DNA of 64,000 nt from a candidate division TM6 bacterium GW2011_GWF2_28_16 (lineage in GTDB: Bacteria; Babelota; Babeliae; Babelales; UASB340). A program made the translations under genes and the position numbers. The stretch covers positions 294,012-358,011 of the forward strand of contig LBNX01000002.1 in NCBI GenBank assembly GCA_000989185.1, given 5' to 3'. Below, in pieces: positions 1-7,213 of the stretch. Position 1 is the first letter of the stretch, and each line of letters starts with the position of its first letter. The notes beneath the pieces were generated by a model that had not been told where the DNA came from, searched no databases, and was given only the letters and a program-made list of their open reading frames with translations.

Positions 1-2
1 AT

Positions 3-68
3 TTTGATGGTAATGAAATACAAGATAAGTTTGGTAAAATTGCCTGTTTGCAGGTATTAAAAGTTTAA
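3..68 (+). CDS. C-terminal end of an unidentified protein (partial)
   Basis: An open frame runs from the window edge to TAA at 66-68 and gives 21 residues ending CLQVLKV. Its composition (FDGNEIQDKFGKI) looks like real protein, and the other two forward frames stop earlier. Too little is present to name it. It lies about 110 bases upstream of the acetyl-CoA synthetase gene on the same strand. Confidence 0.4.
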   Translation, partial: FDGNEIQDKFGKIACLQVLKV

Positions 69-125
69 TTTTACCCTTTTGCGAAGCTAAACTTTTTGGT
101 CTATTCTAATTTTTATTAAAAATGA

Positions 126-155
126 CTGGATGCTGAAATAAATTCAGCATGACAA
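126..155 (-). repeat. Short palindromic repeat, intergenic copy
   Basis: Perfect 8-bp stem ATGCTGAA/TTCAGCAT (130-137 and 143-150) around a 5-nt loop ATAAA, flanked by CTGG and GACA. On the minus strand it reads TGTCATGCTGAA..TTCAGCATCCAG, which matches the family found inside genes at 9906, 11323 and elsewhere. Loop and flanks are identical to the copy at 45632, while the stem differs by paired changes. Confidence 0.75.
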
Positions 156-177
156 TATTAAAACTCTGGATATCAAA

Positions 178-2013
178 ATGAATAATTTATTCTGGGAAAA
201 GCAGGCTGAAAAGTTAGATTGGTATAAAAAATGGAAAAGTGTAATTGCTGGTGAACGACCATATAAAAGATGGTTTACCGGTGGTAAGCTTAACGCCTCT
301 TATCAGTGTCTTGATAGACATATCAAAAATGGTTTAGGACAAAAGATAGCTATTTATTGGATCAATGAGTTAGGTGAGAGTCAGAGCTTTTCTTATAAAC
401 AAGTTTATGACGAAGTTAATAGGTTAGCTTTTGGGCTAAATAATTTAGGTGTAAAAAAGGGTGATGTTGTAGTAATTTATATGCCCATGATAGTTCAGGC
501 TATATTTTCTATGTTGGCTGTTGCCAGAGTTGGGGCAATTCATAATGTAGTATTTTCGGCATTTTCGTATAAATCTTTAAAAGACAGAATTATAGATACA
601 AATGCTAAATTTTTAATAACAGCTGATTACTCACTAAGACGAGGTAAATTTATAGATCTAAAATTTGTTGCAGATCTTGCCTCACATGAGACAAGTATAC
701 AAAAAGTTATTGTAGTAAAACGAACAAATTTGGATATAAGTTTAGACCCCGAAAAAGATATTTTATATCAAGATTTAATTAAAAATTCTAAAGATTATTT
801 TGAGCCGGTTCAAGTTGAGTCTAATGACCCATTATTTGTTTTATATACTTCAGGTACTACCGGTAAACCTAAAGGAATAGTTCATTCTACTGGTGGTTAT
901 TTAACTTATGTTAATTATAGTTATAATGCAGCTTTTGGTGATACAAAAAATAGCGTTTATTGGTGTACTGCAGATGTTGGTTGGGTAACAGGACATTCGT
1001 ATGCCGTTTATGCGCCATTGATGAATGGGGCTACAAGTGTTATTTATGAAGGTGCTCCTGATTTTCCTAACCCAAGTATATGGTGGAAATTAATTGAAAA
1101 ATATAAAGTTAATATTTTGTATACTTCGCCTACTGCTATAAGAATGTTAAGAAAGCTTGGCGAAGAATGGTTAGAAAATATAGATTTAAGTAGCTTAAAA
1201 GTTTTAGGTTCTGTGGGTGAAATTATAAATCCAGATATTTGGCAGTGGTTTTTTGAGCGTATTGGTGGTAGCCGTTGTCCAATTATTGATACTTGGTGGC
1301 AAACAGAAACGGGTGGTTTTATGATTTGTCCCAAGATAAATTATAAACTTGAAGATTTAAAAGCTGGCTCGCCTACGTTCCCATTAGATGAAATTGAAAT
1401 TGATATATTAGATGAAGATGGCAAATCTGTGCCAGTAGGACAAAAAGGTTATCTTGTAATAAAAAATTTTTGGCCAGGGTTAACATTAGGCATTTGGGGA
1501 GACAATAAGCGCTTTGAAGAAACATATTGGTCCAAATTTAAAGATGCTTATTACCCTGGTGATTATGCAATAAAAGATAAAGATGGCTATATTTGGTTTT
1601 TGGGCAGATCTGATGAAACTTTAAATATTGCAGGACATAGAATTGGTACAGGTGAGATAGAAAATGCTGTTGTTAAAAATATAAATATTGCAGAGACTGC
1701 AGTTGCTGCTATACCAGATAAAATTAAAGGTCAAAATTTTGTATTATTTGTTGTGCTTAAACAAAATAATAATCTTGATAATATTATTTTAGAAAAAGAA
1801 ATTATTAATACTTTAAAAATAGAAATTGGCGCTTTAGCAAAACCTGCTAAAATATACTTTGTTGAGAGTTTGCCAAAAACTAGATCGGGTAAAATTATGA
1901 GAAGGGTACTTTCTAGTTTGTTACAAAAAAGTGATGTAGGCGACCTTACAACACTTGAAAATATTTCGTGCATTGATAATATTCGATCTGTTATAGCGTT
2001 AGATAAAATTTAA
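178..2013 (+). CDS. acs: Acetyl-CoA synthetase (AMP-forming)
   Basis: Activates acetate with ATP and CoA through an acetyl-adenylate in the cytosol. It is a 611-residue member of the ANL adenylating superfamily; typical Acs is about 650. The N-terminal part has the Acs-type segment WFTGGKLNASYQCLDRH. The P-loop YTSGTTGKPKG is near residue 223, WCTADVGWVTGHSY follows, DTWWQTETGG is near 370, the hinge region GRSDETLNIAGHRIGTGEIE near 481, and SGKIMRR with the catalytic, acetylatable lysine near 571. The second Trp of TWWQTETGG is the residue that limits the pocket to acetate in Acs, which favours acetate over propionate. The start follows only a weak ribosome site. It reads away from the palindrome at 126-155 and is followed 12 nt later by the SurA-like gene. 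Confidence 0.9.
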   Translation: MNNLFWEKQAEKLDWYKKWKSVIAGERPYKRWFTGGKLNASYQCLDRHIKNGLGQKIAIYWINELGESQSFSYKQVYDEVNRLAFGLNNLGVKKGDVVVIYMPMIVQAIFSMLAVARVGAIHNVVFSAFSYKSLKDRIIDTNAKFLITADYSLRRGKFIDLKFVADLASHETSIQKVIVVKRTNLDISLDPEKDILYQDLIKNSKDYFEPVQVESNDPLFVLYTSGTTGKPKGIVHSTGGYLTYVNYSYNAAFGDTKNSVYWCTADVGWVTGHSYAVYAPLMNGATSVIYEGAPDFPNPSIWWKLIEKYKVNILYTSPTAIRMLRKLGEEWLENIDLSSLKVLGSVGEIINPDIWQWFFERIGGSRCPIIDTWWQTETGGFMICPKINYKLEDLKAGSPTFPLDEIEIDILDEDGKSVPVGQKGYLVIKNFWPGLTLGIWGDNKRFEETYWSKFKDAYYPGDYAIKDKDGYIWFLGRSDETLNIAGHRIGTGEIENAVVKNINIAETAVAAIPDKIKGQNFVLFVVLKQNNNLDNIILEKEIINTLKIEIGALAKPAKIYFVESLPKTRSGKIMRRVLSSLLQKSDVGDLTTLENISCIDNIRSVIALDKI

Positions 2014-2025
2014 ACAGGAGATAGT

Positions 2026-2931
2026 ATGAAATTTAGAATAATTAATTTGTTTTTAATATTTGGATTTGTAACTTGTGCAGCTACGCAAGATGTAACAAAA
2101 GATGTAAAAAAAGATATTAAACAAGATGTAAAAAAGGTTGAACAAAAACAAGATAAAGTAAAAAAAGATACAGTAGATAAAATAGTTGTTCGTGTTAATG
2201 GTGTTAATATTTTAAAATCAGATTTGGAAAAACCACAAATTATTAGTGGTGGCCAAAGAATGGATTTGGAATCTGCAGTTACTCAAGAATTGCTTATTCA
2301 AAAAGCATCAGAACATAAAATGCTTGCAACAAGTGCAGAAGTTGATAAACAAATTGCAAGTTTAAAAATCAGAAATGGCATGGCAGAAATGTCAGATGAA
2401 GATTTTGAAAAAGAGTTAAAACAAGAGGGATTAACTATTGCTGATTATAAGGGACAGATAGCTAAATTTATGGCTGTAGAGCGATTAAAAGGTGCAGAGT
2501 TTAGCGAGCGTGTTGTTGTAACAGCCCAAGAGGTTGAAGATTTTTACAAAAAGAACCCAAGTTGGTCAGAAGAAAAGTATAATTTGCAAATTTGTGATCT
2601 TGAAGATAAAGACTTAGATAAAGATGGCAATTTAATTGCTGATTTAAGTTTATTAAAATGGGAAGATCTTGGTTGGATACTTAAAAAAGATTTGGACAAA
2701 AGTTTGGCTGTAGTTTCTGGTTTGCAAAAAGGTGAAATGAGTAAGCCTATTAAAACAGATGATTCATATAAAATGGTTAAAGTTCTTGATAGATCAGAAA
2801 AAAATTTAAGAACAATGGATGAAAGATATACAGAGATAGAAGCTTTGCTTCAGGCTCAAAAGCGAGATGTTTTTGAAAAAGAGTTTGAAGTTGAACTTAA
2901 AAAAGATGCCTCGATTGTTTATTTAAGCTAA
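2026..2931 (+). CDS. SurA-like periplasmic chaperone / peptidyl-prolyl isomerase
   Basis: Probably an outer-membrane-protein chaperone in the periplasm. A hydrophobic signal peptide covers residues 1 to about 20 (ending FVTCAATQ; the Cys could make it a lipoprotein, but the lipobox is poor). It is followed by a Lys/Asp-rich linker with VTKDVKKDIKQDVKK-like repeats to about residue 50. A SurA_N-like helical domain (VVRVNGVNILKSDLE onward) spans about 50-170. A parvulin-like segment, WEDLGWILKKDL..GLQKGEMSKPIKTDDSYKMVKVLDR, lies at about 205-265. At 301 residues it has room for only one reduced parvulin domain, so isomerase activity is doubtful. A strong AGGAG site precedes the ATG. A rho-independent terminator follows at 2959-2982. 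Confidence 0.8.
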   Translation: MKFRIINLFLIFGFVTCAATQDVTKDVKKDIKQDVKKVEQKQDKVKKDTVDKIVVRVNGVNILKSDLEKPQIISGGQRMDLESAVTQELLIQKASEHKMLATSAEVDKQIASLKIRNGMAEMSDEDFEKELKQEGLTIADYKGQIAKFMAVERLKGAEFSERVVVTAQEVEDFYKKNPSWSEEKYNLQICDLEDKDLDKDGNLIADLSLLKWEDLGWILKKDLDKSLAVVSGLQKGEMSKPIKTDDSYKMVKVLDRSEKNLRTMDERYTEIEALLQAQKRDVFEKEFEVELKKDASIVYLS

Positions 2932-2958
2932 ATAATAAATTTTATTTTTTATAAAATT

Positions 2959-2982
2959 ATAGCCGGTTTTTATACCGGCTAT
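2959..2982 (+). terminator. Rho-independent terminator after the SurA-like gene
   Basis: A 9-bp perfect stem ATAGCCGGT/ACCGGCTAT with a 6-nt loop, followed by TTTTATTG. It begins 28 bases after the stop codon of the SurA-like gene and is one of the few G+C-rich hairpins between genes. Confidence 0.8.
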
Positions 2983-2987
2983 TTTTA

Positions 2988-3019
2988 TTGCAATTTTTTA
3001 AAAATTTAAATACTATACA
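2988..3019 (+). promoter_or_regulatory. Candidate sigma-70 promoter for the secreted paralogue pair
   Basis: TTGCAA at 2988-2993, a 17-nt spacer, then TACTAT/TATACA at 3011-3019, about 50 nt before the ATG at 3069 and directly after the terminator. Each box matches only 4 of 6 consensus bases in very A+T-rich DNA, so this is suggestive only. Confidence 0.3.
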
Positions 3020-3068
3020 TGATTAGTTTTAGGTATGAATTAAAATATTTAATTAATTTGGAAAATAG

Positions 3069-3896
3069 ATGAAAAAATTTTTACATAGCTTGATTTTGGT
3101 AACTAGTATTTTTACAAATTTACATCCAATCAAAAAAGATAATGTAAAATGGGTTGGGTTTGGCACTGGAGCTTGCACAGGCATTTTAGCATCCAGTATA
3201 ACTTATAATAATATGATACATGATCGCTCAGGGCACGTTTATAGTGATGAACTAACAGAATCAACAAAATTGATAACTGCAGGTGTTGGAGCTGGGGTTG
3301 GGTTGCTTGCAGGTTATTTGGCTTATAGCATTGCAAAAAGTAACACACCTAAAGCAAAATTTAAAAAAGCACGAAAATTAATTGAGCAATGTTATTCGCA
3401 TGCAATTGCAGCGCGAGAATTTGCGAGTCATAATGATTACTTAAGTTTTATATTTAGTTCTTATGTTTCTGATTGGCCGTTACTTAACGCTATTGATGAT
3501 CTTAATATTATAAAATCAAATTTAATAGAACCTCGTGATTTACTTGATTCTGCATGTAAGCAAACTCGAGAATATGATCAAGATTATTGGATATTAACAG
3601 ACGCAAATTCTTTATATAAAAAAATAGATCATTTACTTGAATATATTTCTGTGCGAATGGCAACGATTACTTCGTGGCCTATTTATAAAGATCAGTATAA
3701 AAGATATCAAGACTATTTAGCGCACGAAGCTTATATTGCTTCTCAGGCTGCAAAACTTGCTGTTCAAAGCGCAAAGATTGCACAAAAAGAACGAGAACGT
3801 CATGATAAGTTACAAGCGCAACGTGAAAAACAACAACTTGCACAACAAGCTATAAATCAAGCTCATGGACATGTTGGTGTTAATATTAATTTATAG
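3069..3896 (+). CDS. Secreted/membrane protein of unknown function, paralogue 1 (WPxYxxQY family)
   Basis: Not recognised. It has 275 residues. There is an N-terminal signal peptide (MKKFLHSLILVTSIFTNLHP), then two glycine-rich hydrophobic segments at about 29-47 and 68-90 (GVGAGVGLLAGYLAYSI) that look like a membrane hairpin. A helical region of about 170 residues follows, and a C-terminal coiled coil rich in Ala, Gln, Glu and Lys (about 225-265). It is a tandem paralogue of the next gene. Both share a sequence like Y.S.WPL..A near residue 137 and a motif SVRxxxIxSWPxYxxQYxxY near residue 195-215. The tail differs between copies. The topology suggests an envelope-anchored protein with a helical domain outside the cytoplasm. 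Confidence 0.75.
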   Translation: MKKFLHSLILVTSIFTNLHPIKKDNVKWVGFGTGACTGILASSITYNNMIHDRSGHVYSDELTESTKLITAGVGAGVGLLAGYLAYSIAKSNTPKAKFKKARKLIEQCYSHAIAAREFASHNDYLSFIFSSYVSDWPLLNAIDDLNIIKSNLIEPRDLLDSACKQTREYDQDYWILTDANSLYKKIDHLLEYISVRMATITSWPIYKDQYKRYQDYLAHEAYIASQAAKLAVQSAKIAQKERERHDKLQAQREKQQLAQQAINQAHGHVGVNINL

Positions 3897-3970
3897 AGGC
3901 ATTTGCAACTCTCTTTAAGTTGATTAAAATAGCTCTTATACTCAAATATTATTAAAAATTTAGGGACTTT

Positions 3971-4768
3971 ATGAAAAATTTAAAAAAAATTATTTTATTT
4001 GTTTTGTTGGGGGCTAATTTTTTTGCAACTTTAAAACCTGTCTCTGAGAAAAATGCAAAATTAATTGGTGTTGGTGTAGGCATTGGAGCTGTTTGCTTAA
4101 CATCAAGTTTAGCTTGGTTAGCCCTGTATGGTTCAGGCTTTAAATATACTCAGGATGAACATGGCGTTAAAACATGGATTAAACCAGCGAAAAGTTCAAA
4201 AGTTATTGCAGCAGGAACAGTGCTGGCTTCTAGTATTATTGCGGGATATTTAAGTTATAAAAAAATGCAAGAATATACCCCTGAAACAAAATTTGATTTG
4301 GCTTTAGAAATAATTGAACGAATTGAAAAAGATTCTATTGCTATAAAAGAGTTTGAAAATCATGCAGCATTTTTAACGTTTATTATGAGTGAATATGAAT
4401 CTAAATGGCCATTGGTTAGTGCAGTAAATAGTTTAGAGCGATATGTACAAGATTTAAAATTCATAAAAAAACATTATTTAGATAAAGCTTTTGGTATGGC
4501 AGAAAAATATAAGCAGCAAGATCTTTTAATTAAAATTAATAATCTATATAAAAGACTCGAAAAATTGATGGAATATTGTACTGTTAGATTTTCTTTAATT
4601 AAATCTTGGCCTATGTATAATGAACAATATGAAAAATATGGAGAAACACAAAAAATAATTAGTGAGCGGGCACAATTTATACAAGAAATGGAATATAAAA
4701 TTAGAGAGATAGTAAGACAGGAGTTATCAAGGAATGCACAAGCCAATACTTTTGGTTATAGGAACTAG
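3971..4768 (+). CDS. Secreted/membrane protein of unknown function, paralogue 2 (WPxYxxQY family)
   Basis: Not recognised. It has 265 residues and the same architecture as the preceding gene: signal peptide ending near FFATLKP, a glycine-rich hydrophobic segment at about 31-52, a second at about 77-96 (ASSIIAGYLSY), then a helical domain with ESKWPLVSAV near residue 141 and CTVRFSLIKSWPMYNEQYEKY near 200-220. Its coiled-coil end (EMEYKIREIVRQEL) is shorter than that of paralogue 1. The last 35 nt overlap the start of wecB, so translation of the two may be coupled, although no functional link to sugar metabolism is evident. Confidence 0.75.
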   Translation: MKNLKKIILFVLLGANFFATLKPVSEKNAKLIGVGVGIGAVCLTSSLAWLALYGSGFKYTQDEHGVKTWIKPAKSSKVIAAGTVLASSIIAGYLSYKKMQEYTPETKFDLALEIIERIEKDSIAIKEFENHAAFLTFIMSEYESKWPLVSAVNSLERYVQDLKFIKKHYLDKAFGMAEKYKQQDLLIKINNLYKRLEKLMEYCTVRFSLIKSWPMYNEQYEKYGETQKIISERAQFIQEMEYKIREIVRQELSRNAQANTFGYRN

Positions 4769-5864
4769 AGCTGAGGCAATAAAGCTTATTCCATTATATT
4801 TAGCATTTAAAAAAGAAAATATAAATGTACTTTTGTGTGCTACATTTCAGCATAGTGATTTATTACAACAAGTTTTTGATATCTTTAAAATAACTCCAGA
4901 TTTTAATCTGGATGTCATGATCAAAGATCAGGATCTTTTTTATTTGCAAAAAACTATTATGGAGAGAGTGCGTGAAGTTTATCACAAAGTTAATCCTATT
5001 TTAGTTTTAGTTCATGGTGATACAACAACAACTATGTCGGCAGCTCTTGCTGCTTTTTATTTAAATATTCCTGTAGGACATGTTGAAGCTGGACTTAGAA
5101 CTGGCAACATGCGTTCGCCATTCCCCGAAGAATTAAATAGAAAATTAGTAACACAAATTGCAGATCTTCATTTTGCACCTACTGCATTTTCTACAGCCAA
5201 TTTGCTCGCCGAAGGCGTAGCCAGAACTAAAGTTTTTTGTACAGGAAATACAGTTGTTGATGTTTTGTTATACATGAAAGATTTAATTTTAAATAATAAA
5301 ATAGATATAGATTTAAAAATAAAAAATATTATAGAAAAAGCTAAAAGTGAAAATAAAAAAATAGTTTTATTAACAGCACACAGAAGAGAATCTTTTGGGC
5401 CAGGGCTTGTAAGAATATTTAATAGCATTAAAAAGTTTGCGAATTTACATAAAGATGTTTTAATAATTTTACCGGCACACCCTAACCCCAATGTTTTAGT
5501 TGCGATAAATAATTCTGGGATTAAAAATACAAAAAATATTATTATTACAGAATCTCTTTTATATAAAGATTTAATTTATTTGTTAATAAATTCAAACTTT
5601 GTTGCAACAGATTCTGGAGGTATACAAGAAGAGGCTGTAAGCCTGGGTAAACATGTAATAGTGTTGCGTGATGTAACAGAGCGCTGGGAGGGTGTTTGGG
5701 ATGGCTCAGAAGATCTTGTTGGAACTAACGAAAATTTAATTTTATCTTCTTTAGAAAAATGTTATCATCTAAAAAAAGAAACAGAAAAAATGTCGTCAAT
5801 ATATGGAGACGGCAAAAGTTGTAATCGAATAGTTTCTATTATTAGAAAAAATTTAAATATATAA
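4734..5864 (+). CDS. wecB: UDP-N-acetylglucosamine 2-epimerase
   Basis: Interconverts UDP-GlcNAc and UDP-ManNAc in the cytosol, the first step to UDP-ManNAcA. It has 376 residues, the normal length. Landmarks are GTRAEAIKLIP at 10-20, VHGDTTTTMSAALAA near 94, HVEAGLRTG near 117, SPFPEELNRK, HRRES near 217, and TDSGGIQEEA near 293. The usual GTRPEAIK motif carries Ala in place of Pro here. The start lies inside the preceding gene behind a clear AGGAG. wecC follows after 15 nt, which supports the WecB assignment. Confidence 0.92.
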   Translation: MHKPILLVIGTRAEAIKLIPLYLAFKKENINVLLCATFQHSDLLQQVFDIFKITPDFNLDVMIKDQDLFYLQKTIMERVREVYHKVNPILVLVHGDTTTTMSAALAAFYLNIPVGHVEAGLRTGNMRSPFPEELNRKLVTQIADLHFAPTAFSTANLLAEGVARTKVFCTGNTVVDVLLYMKDLILNNKIDIDLKIKNIIEKAKSENKKIVLLTAHRRESFGPGLVRIFNSIKKFANLHKDVLIILPAHPNPNVLVAINNSGIKNTKNIIITESLLYKDLIYLLINSNFVATDSGGIQEEAVSLGKHVIVLRDVTERWEGVWDGSEDLVGTNENLILSSLEKCYHLKKETEKMSSIYGDGKSCNRIVSIIRKNLNI

Positions 5865-5879
5865 AATTACTGGAGAGTA

Positions 5880-7154
5880 ATGGAAAAAGTAACTATTGTT
5901 GGGTTGGGCTATATAGGTCTGCCTACGGCAATAATTTGTGCTCAATCAGGATATAAAGTATCTGGATTTGATATAGATCAAGATAAAATAAATAAAATTA
6001 ATAAAGCCATTTCTCCAATACTCGAAACTGGTATTACAGAAAAATTAAAAAAAATAATTAAATCTGGAAATTTAAAAGCTAGTAATAATATTAATAAAGC
6101 GAATATATTTTTAGTGGCTGTGCCTACGCCATTTATTATAAAAAATAAAAAAAATAATAATTTAAATAAAATAAAACAGGTTGACTTATCGTATGTATTT
6201 AATGCTGCCAAAGAAATATCAAAAGTTCTTGAAAAAAATAATTTAGTAATTTTAGAGTCTACAGTTTCTGTTGGTGCTACAGAAAAATTTGCAAAAATTC
6301 TTGAAAAACATTCTGGTTTAAAATTATCAAAAGATTTTTATGTGGCACATTGTCCAGAAAGAGTGTTGCCGGGTAAAATATTTGAAGAGTTAACTAATAA
6401 TAATAGAGTTATTGGTGGCATTTGCCCAAAGGCGAGTGAATTAGCTAAAAAATTTTATTCTAAATTTGTAATGGGTAATATTTTAATTACTGATGCAAAA
6501 ACAGCAGAAATGACAAAATTAATAGAAAATTCGTATAGAGATGTAAATATTGCTTTTGCAAATCAGGTTGCTGCAATGGCAAATAGTGCAGGAATTAACC
6601 CATATAAATTAATAGATCTTGCAAATATGCATCCTAGAGTAAATATATTAACACCCGGTTGTGGTGTGGGTGGACACTGCATAGCGGTAGACCCATGGTT
6701 TTTGGTAAGTAGTTTTCCAAAAGATAGTTTATTATTAAAGACTGCAAGAGATATAAACGATAAAAAGCCTGAAATTATAATAAAAAATATTTTAAAATTA
6801 TCGAAAACTTTTTATAAAAAAAATAAAGTAATACCCAAAATATTATCTTTGGGTCTTACTTTTAAGCCCGATATAGACGATTTGCGTGAATCGCCGGCTT
6901 TAAAAATATCTAAAAAATTAAATTTACAAAAAAAGAAATTAAAGTTATCTGTATTTGAACCAAATATAAATAAAATTATTTTAGATAATCTTGACTTCAA
7001 AAATTTTAATAATCTAAGAGAAGCTATAAACTGGGCTGATATAATTTTAATACTTGTTTCACATGATATATTTTTTGAATTAAAAAATATTAATTTAAAA
7101 GACAAAATTATCATTGACGAATCTGGTCTGATATATAGAATGTACAAAAATTAA
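5880..7154 (+). CDS. wecC: UDP-N-acetyl-D-mannosamine dehydrogenase
   Basis: Oxidises UDP-ManNAc to UDP-ManNAcA with NAD+. It has 424 residues with the three-part UDP-sugar dehydrogenase layout. The Rossmann motif GLGYIGLP is at 8-15 and STVSVGATE near 123. HCPERVLPGK near 156 and the WecC-type active-site loop GCGVGGHCIAVDPW at 260-273 (nucleophile Cys267) distinguish it from UDP-glucose dehydrogenase. The C-terminal binding domain has LGLTFKPDIDDLRESPA near 322. GGAG precedes the ATG. It directly follows wecB. Confidence 0.9.
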   Translation: MEKVTIVGLGYIGLPTAIICAQSGYKVSGFDIDQDKINKINKAISPILETGITEKLKKIIKSGNLKASNNINKANIFLVAVPTPFIIKNKKNNNLNKIKQVDLSYVFNAAKEISKVLEKNNLVILESTVSVGATEKFAKILEKHSGLKLSKDFYVAHCPERVLPGKIFEELTNNNRVIGGICPKASELAKKFYSKFVMGNILITDAKTAEMTKLIENSYRDVNIAFANQVAAMANSAGINPYKLIDLANMHPRVNILTPGCGVGGHCIAVDPWFLVSSFPKDSLLLKTARDINDKKPEIIIKNILKLSKTFYKKNKVIPKILSLGLTFKPDIDDLRESPALKISKKLNLQKKKLKLSVFEPNINKIILDNLDFKNFNNLREAINWADIILILVSHDIFFELKNINLKDKIIIDESGLIYRMYKN

Positions 7155-7213
7155 AATTGTTATAGCTTAAAATTTATAGAATTAATTTATTAGAAAAATT
7201 TAGAGAGTTTATA

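Noticed and set aside
178..2013. Propionyl-CoA synthetase (PrpE) for the first gene
   Set aside because: The TWWQTETGG segment with the pocket-limiting Trp and the WFTGGKLNASYQCLDRH-type N-terminal region favour acetyl-CoA synthetase.
3906..3922. Hairpin CAACT/AGTTG between the two WPxYxxQY genes as a terminator
   Set aside because: Only 5 bp, weak, and followed by ATTAAAA rather than a T-run.
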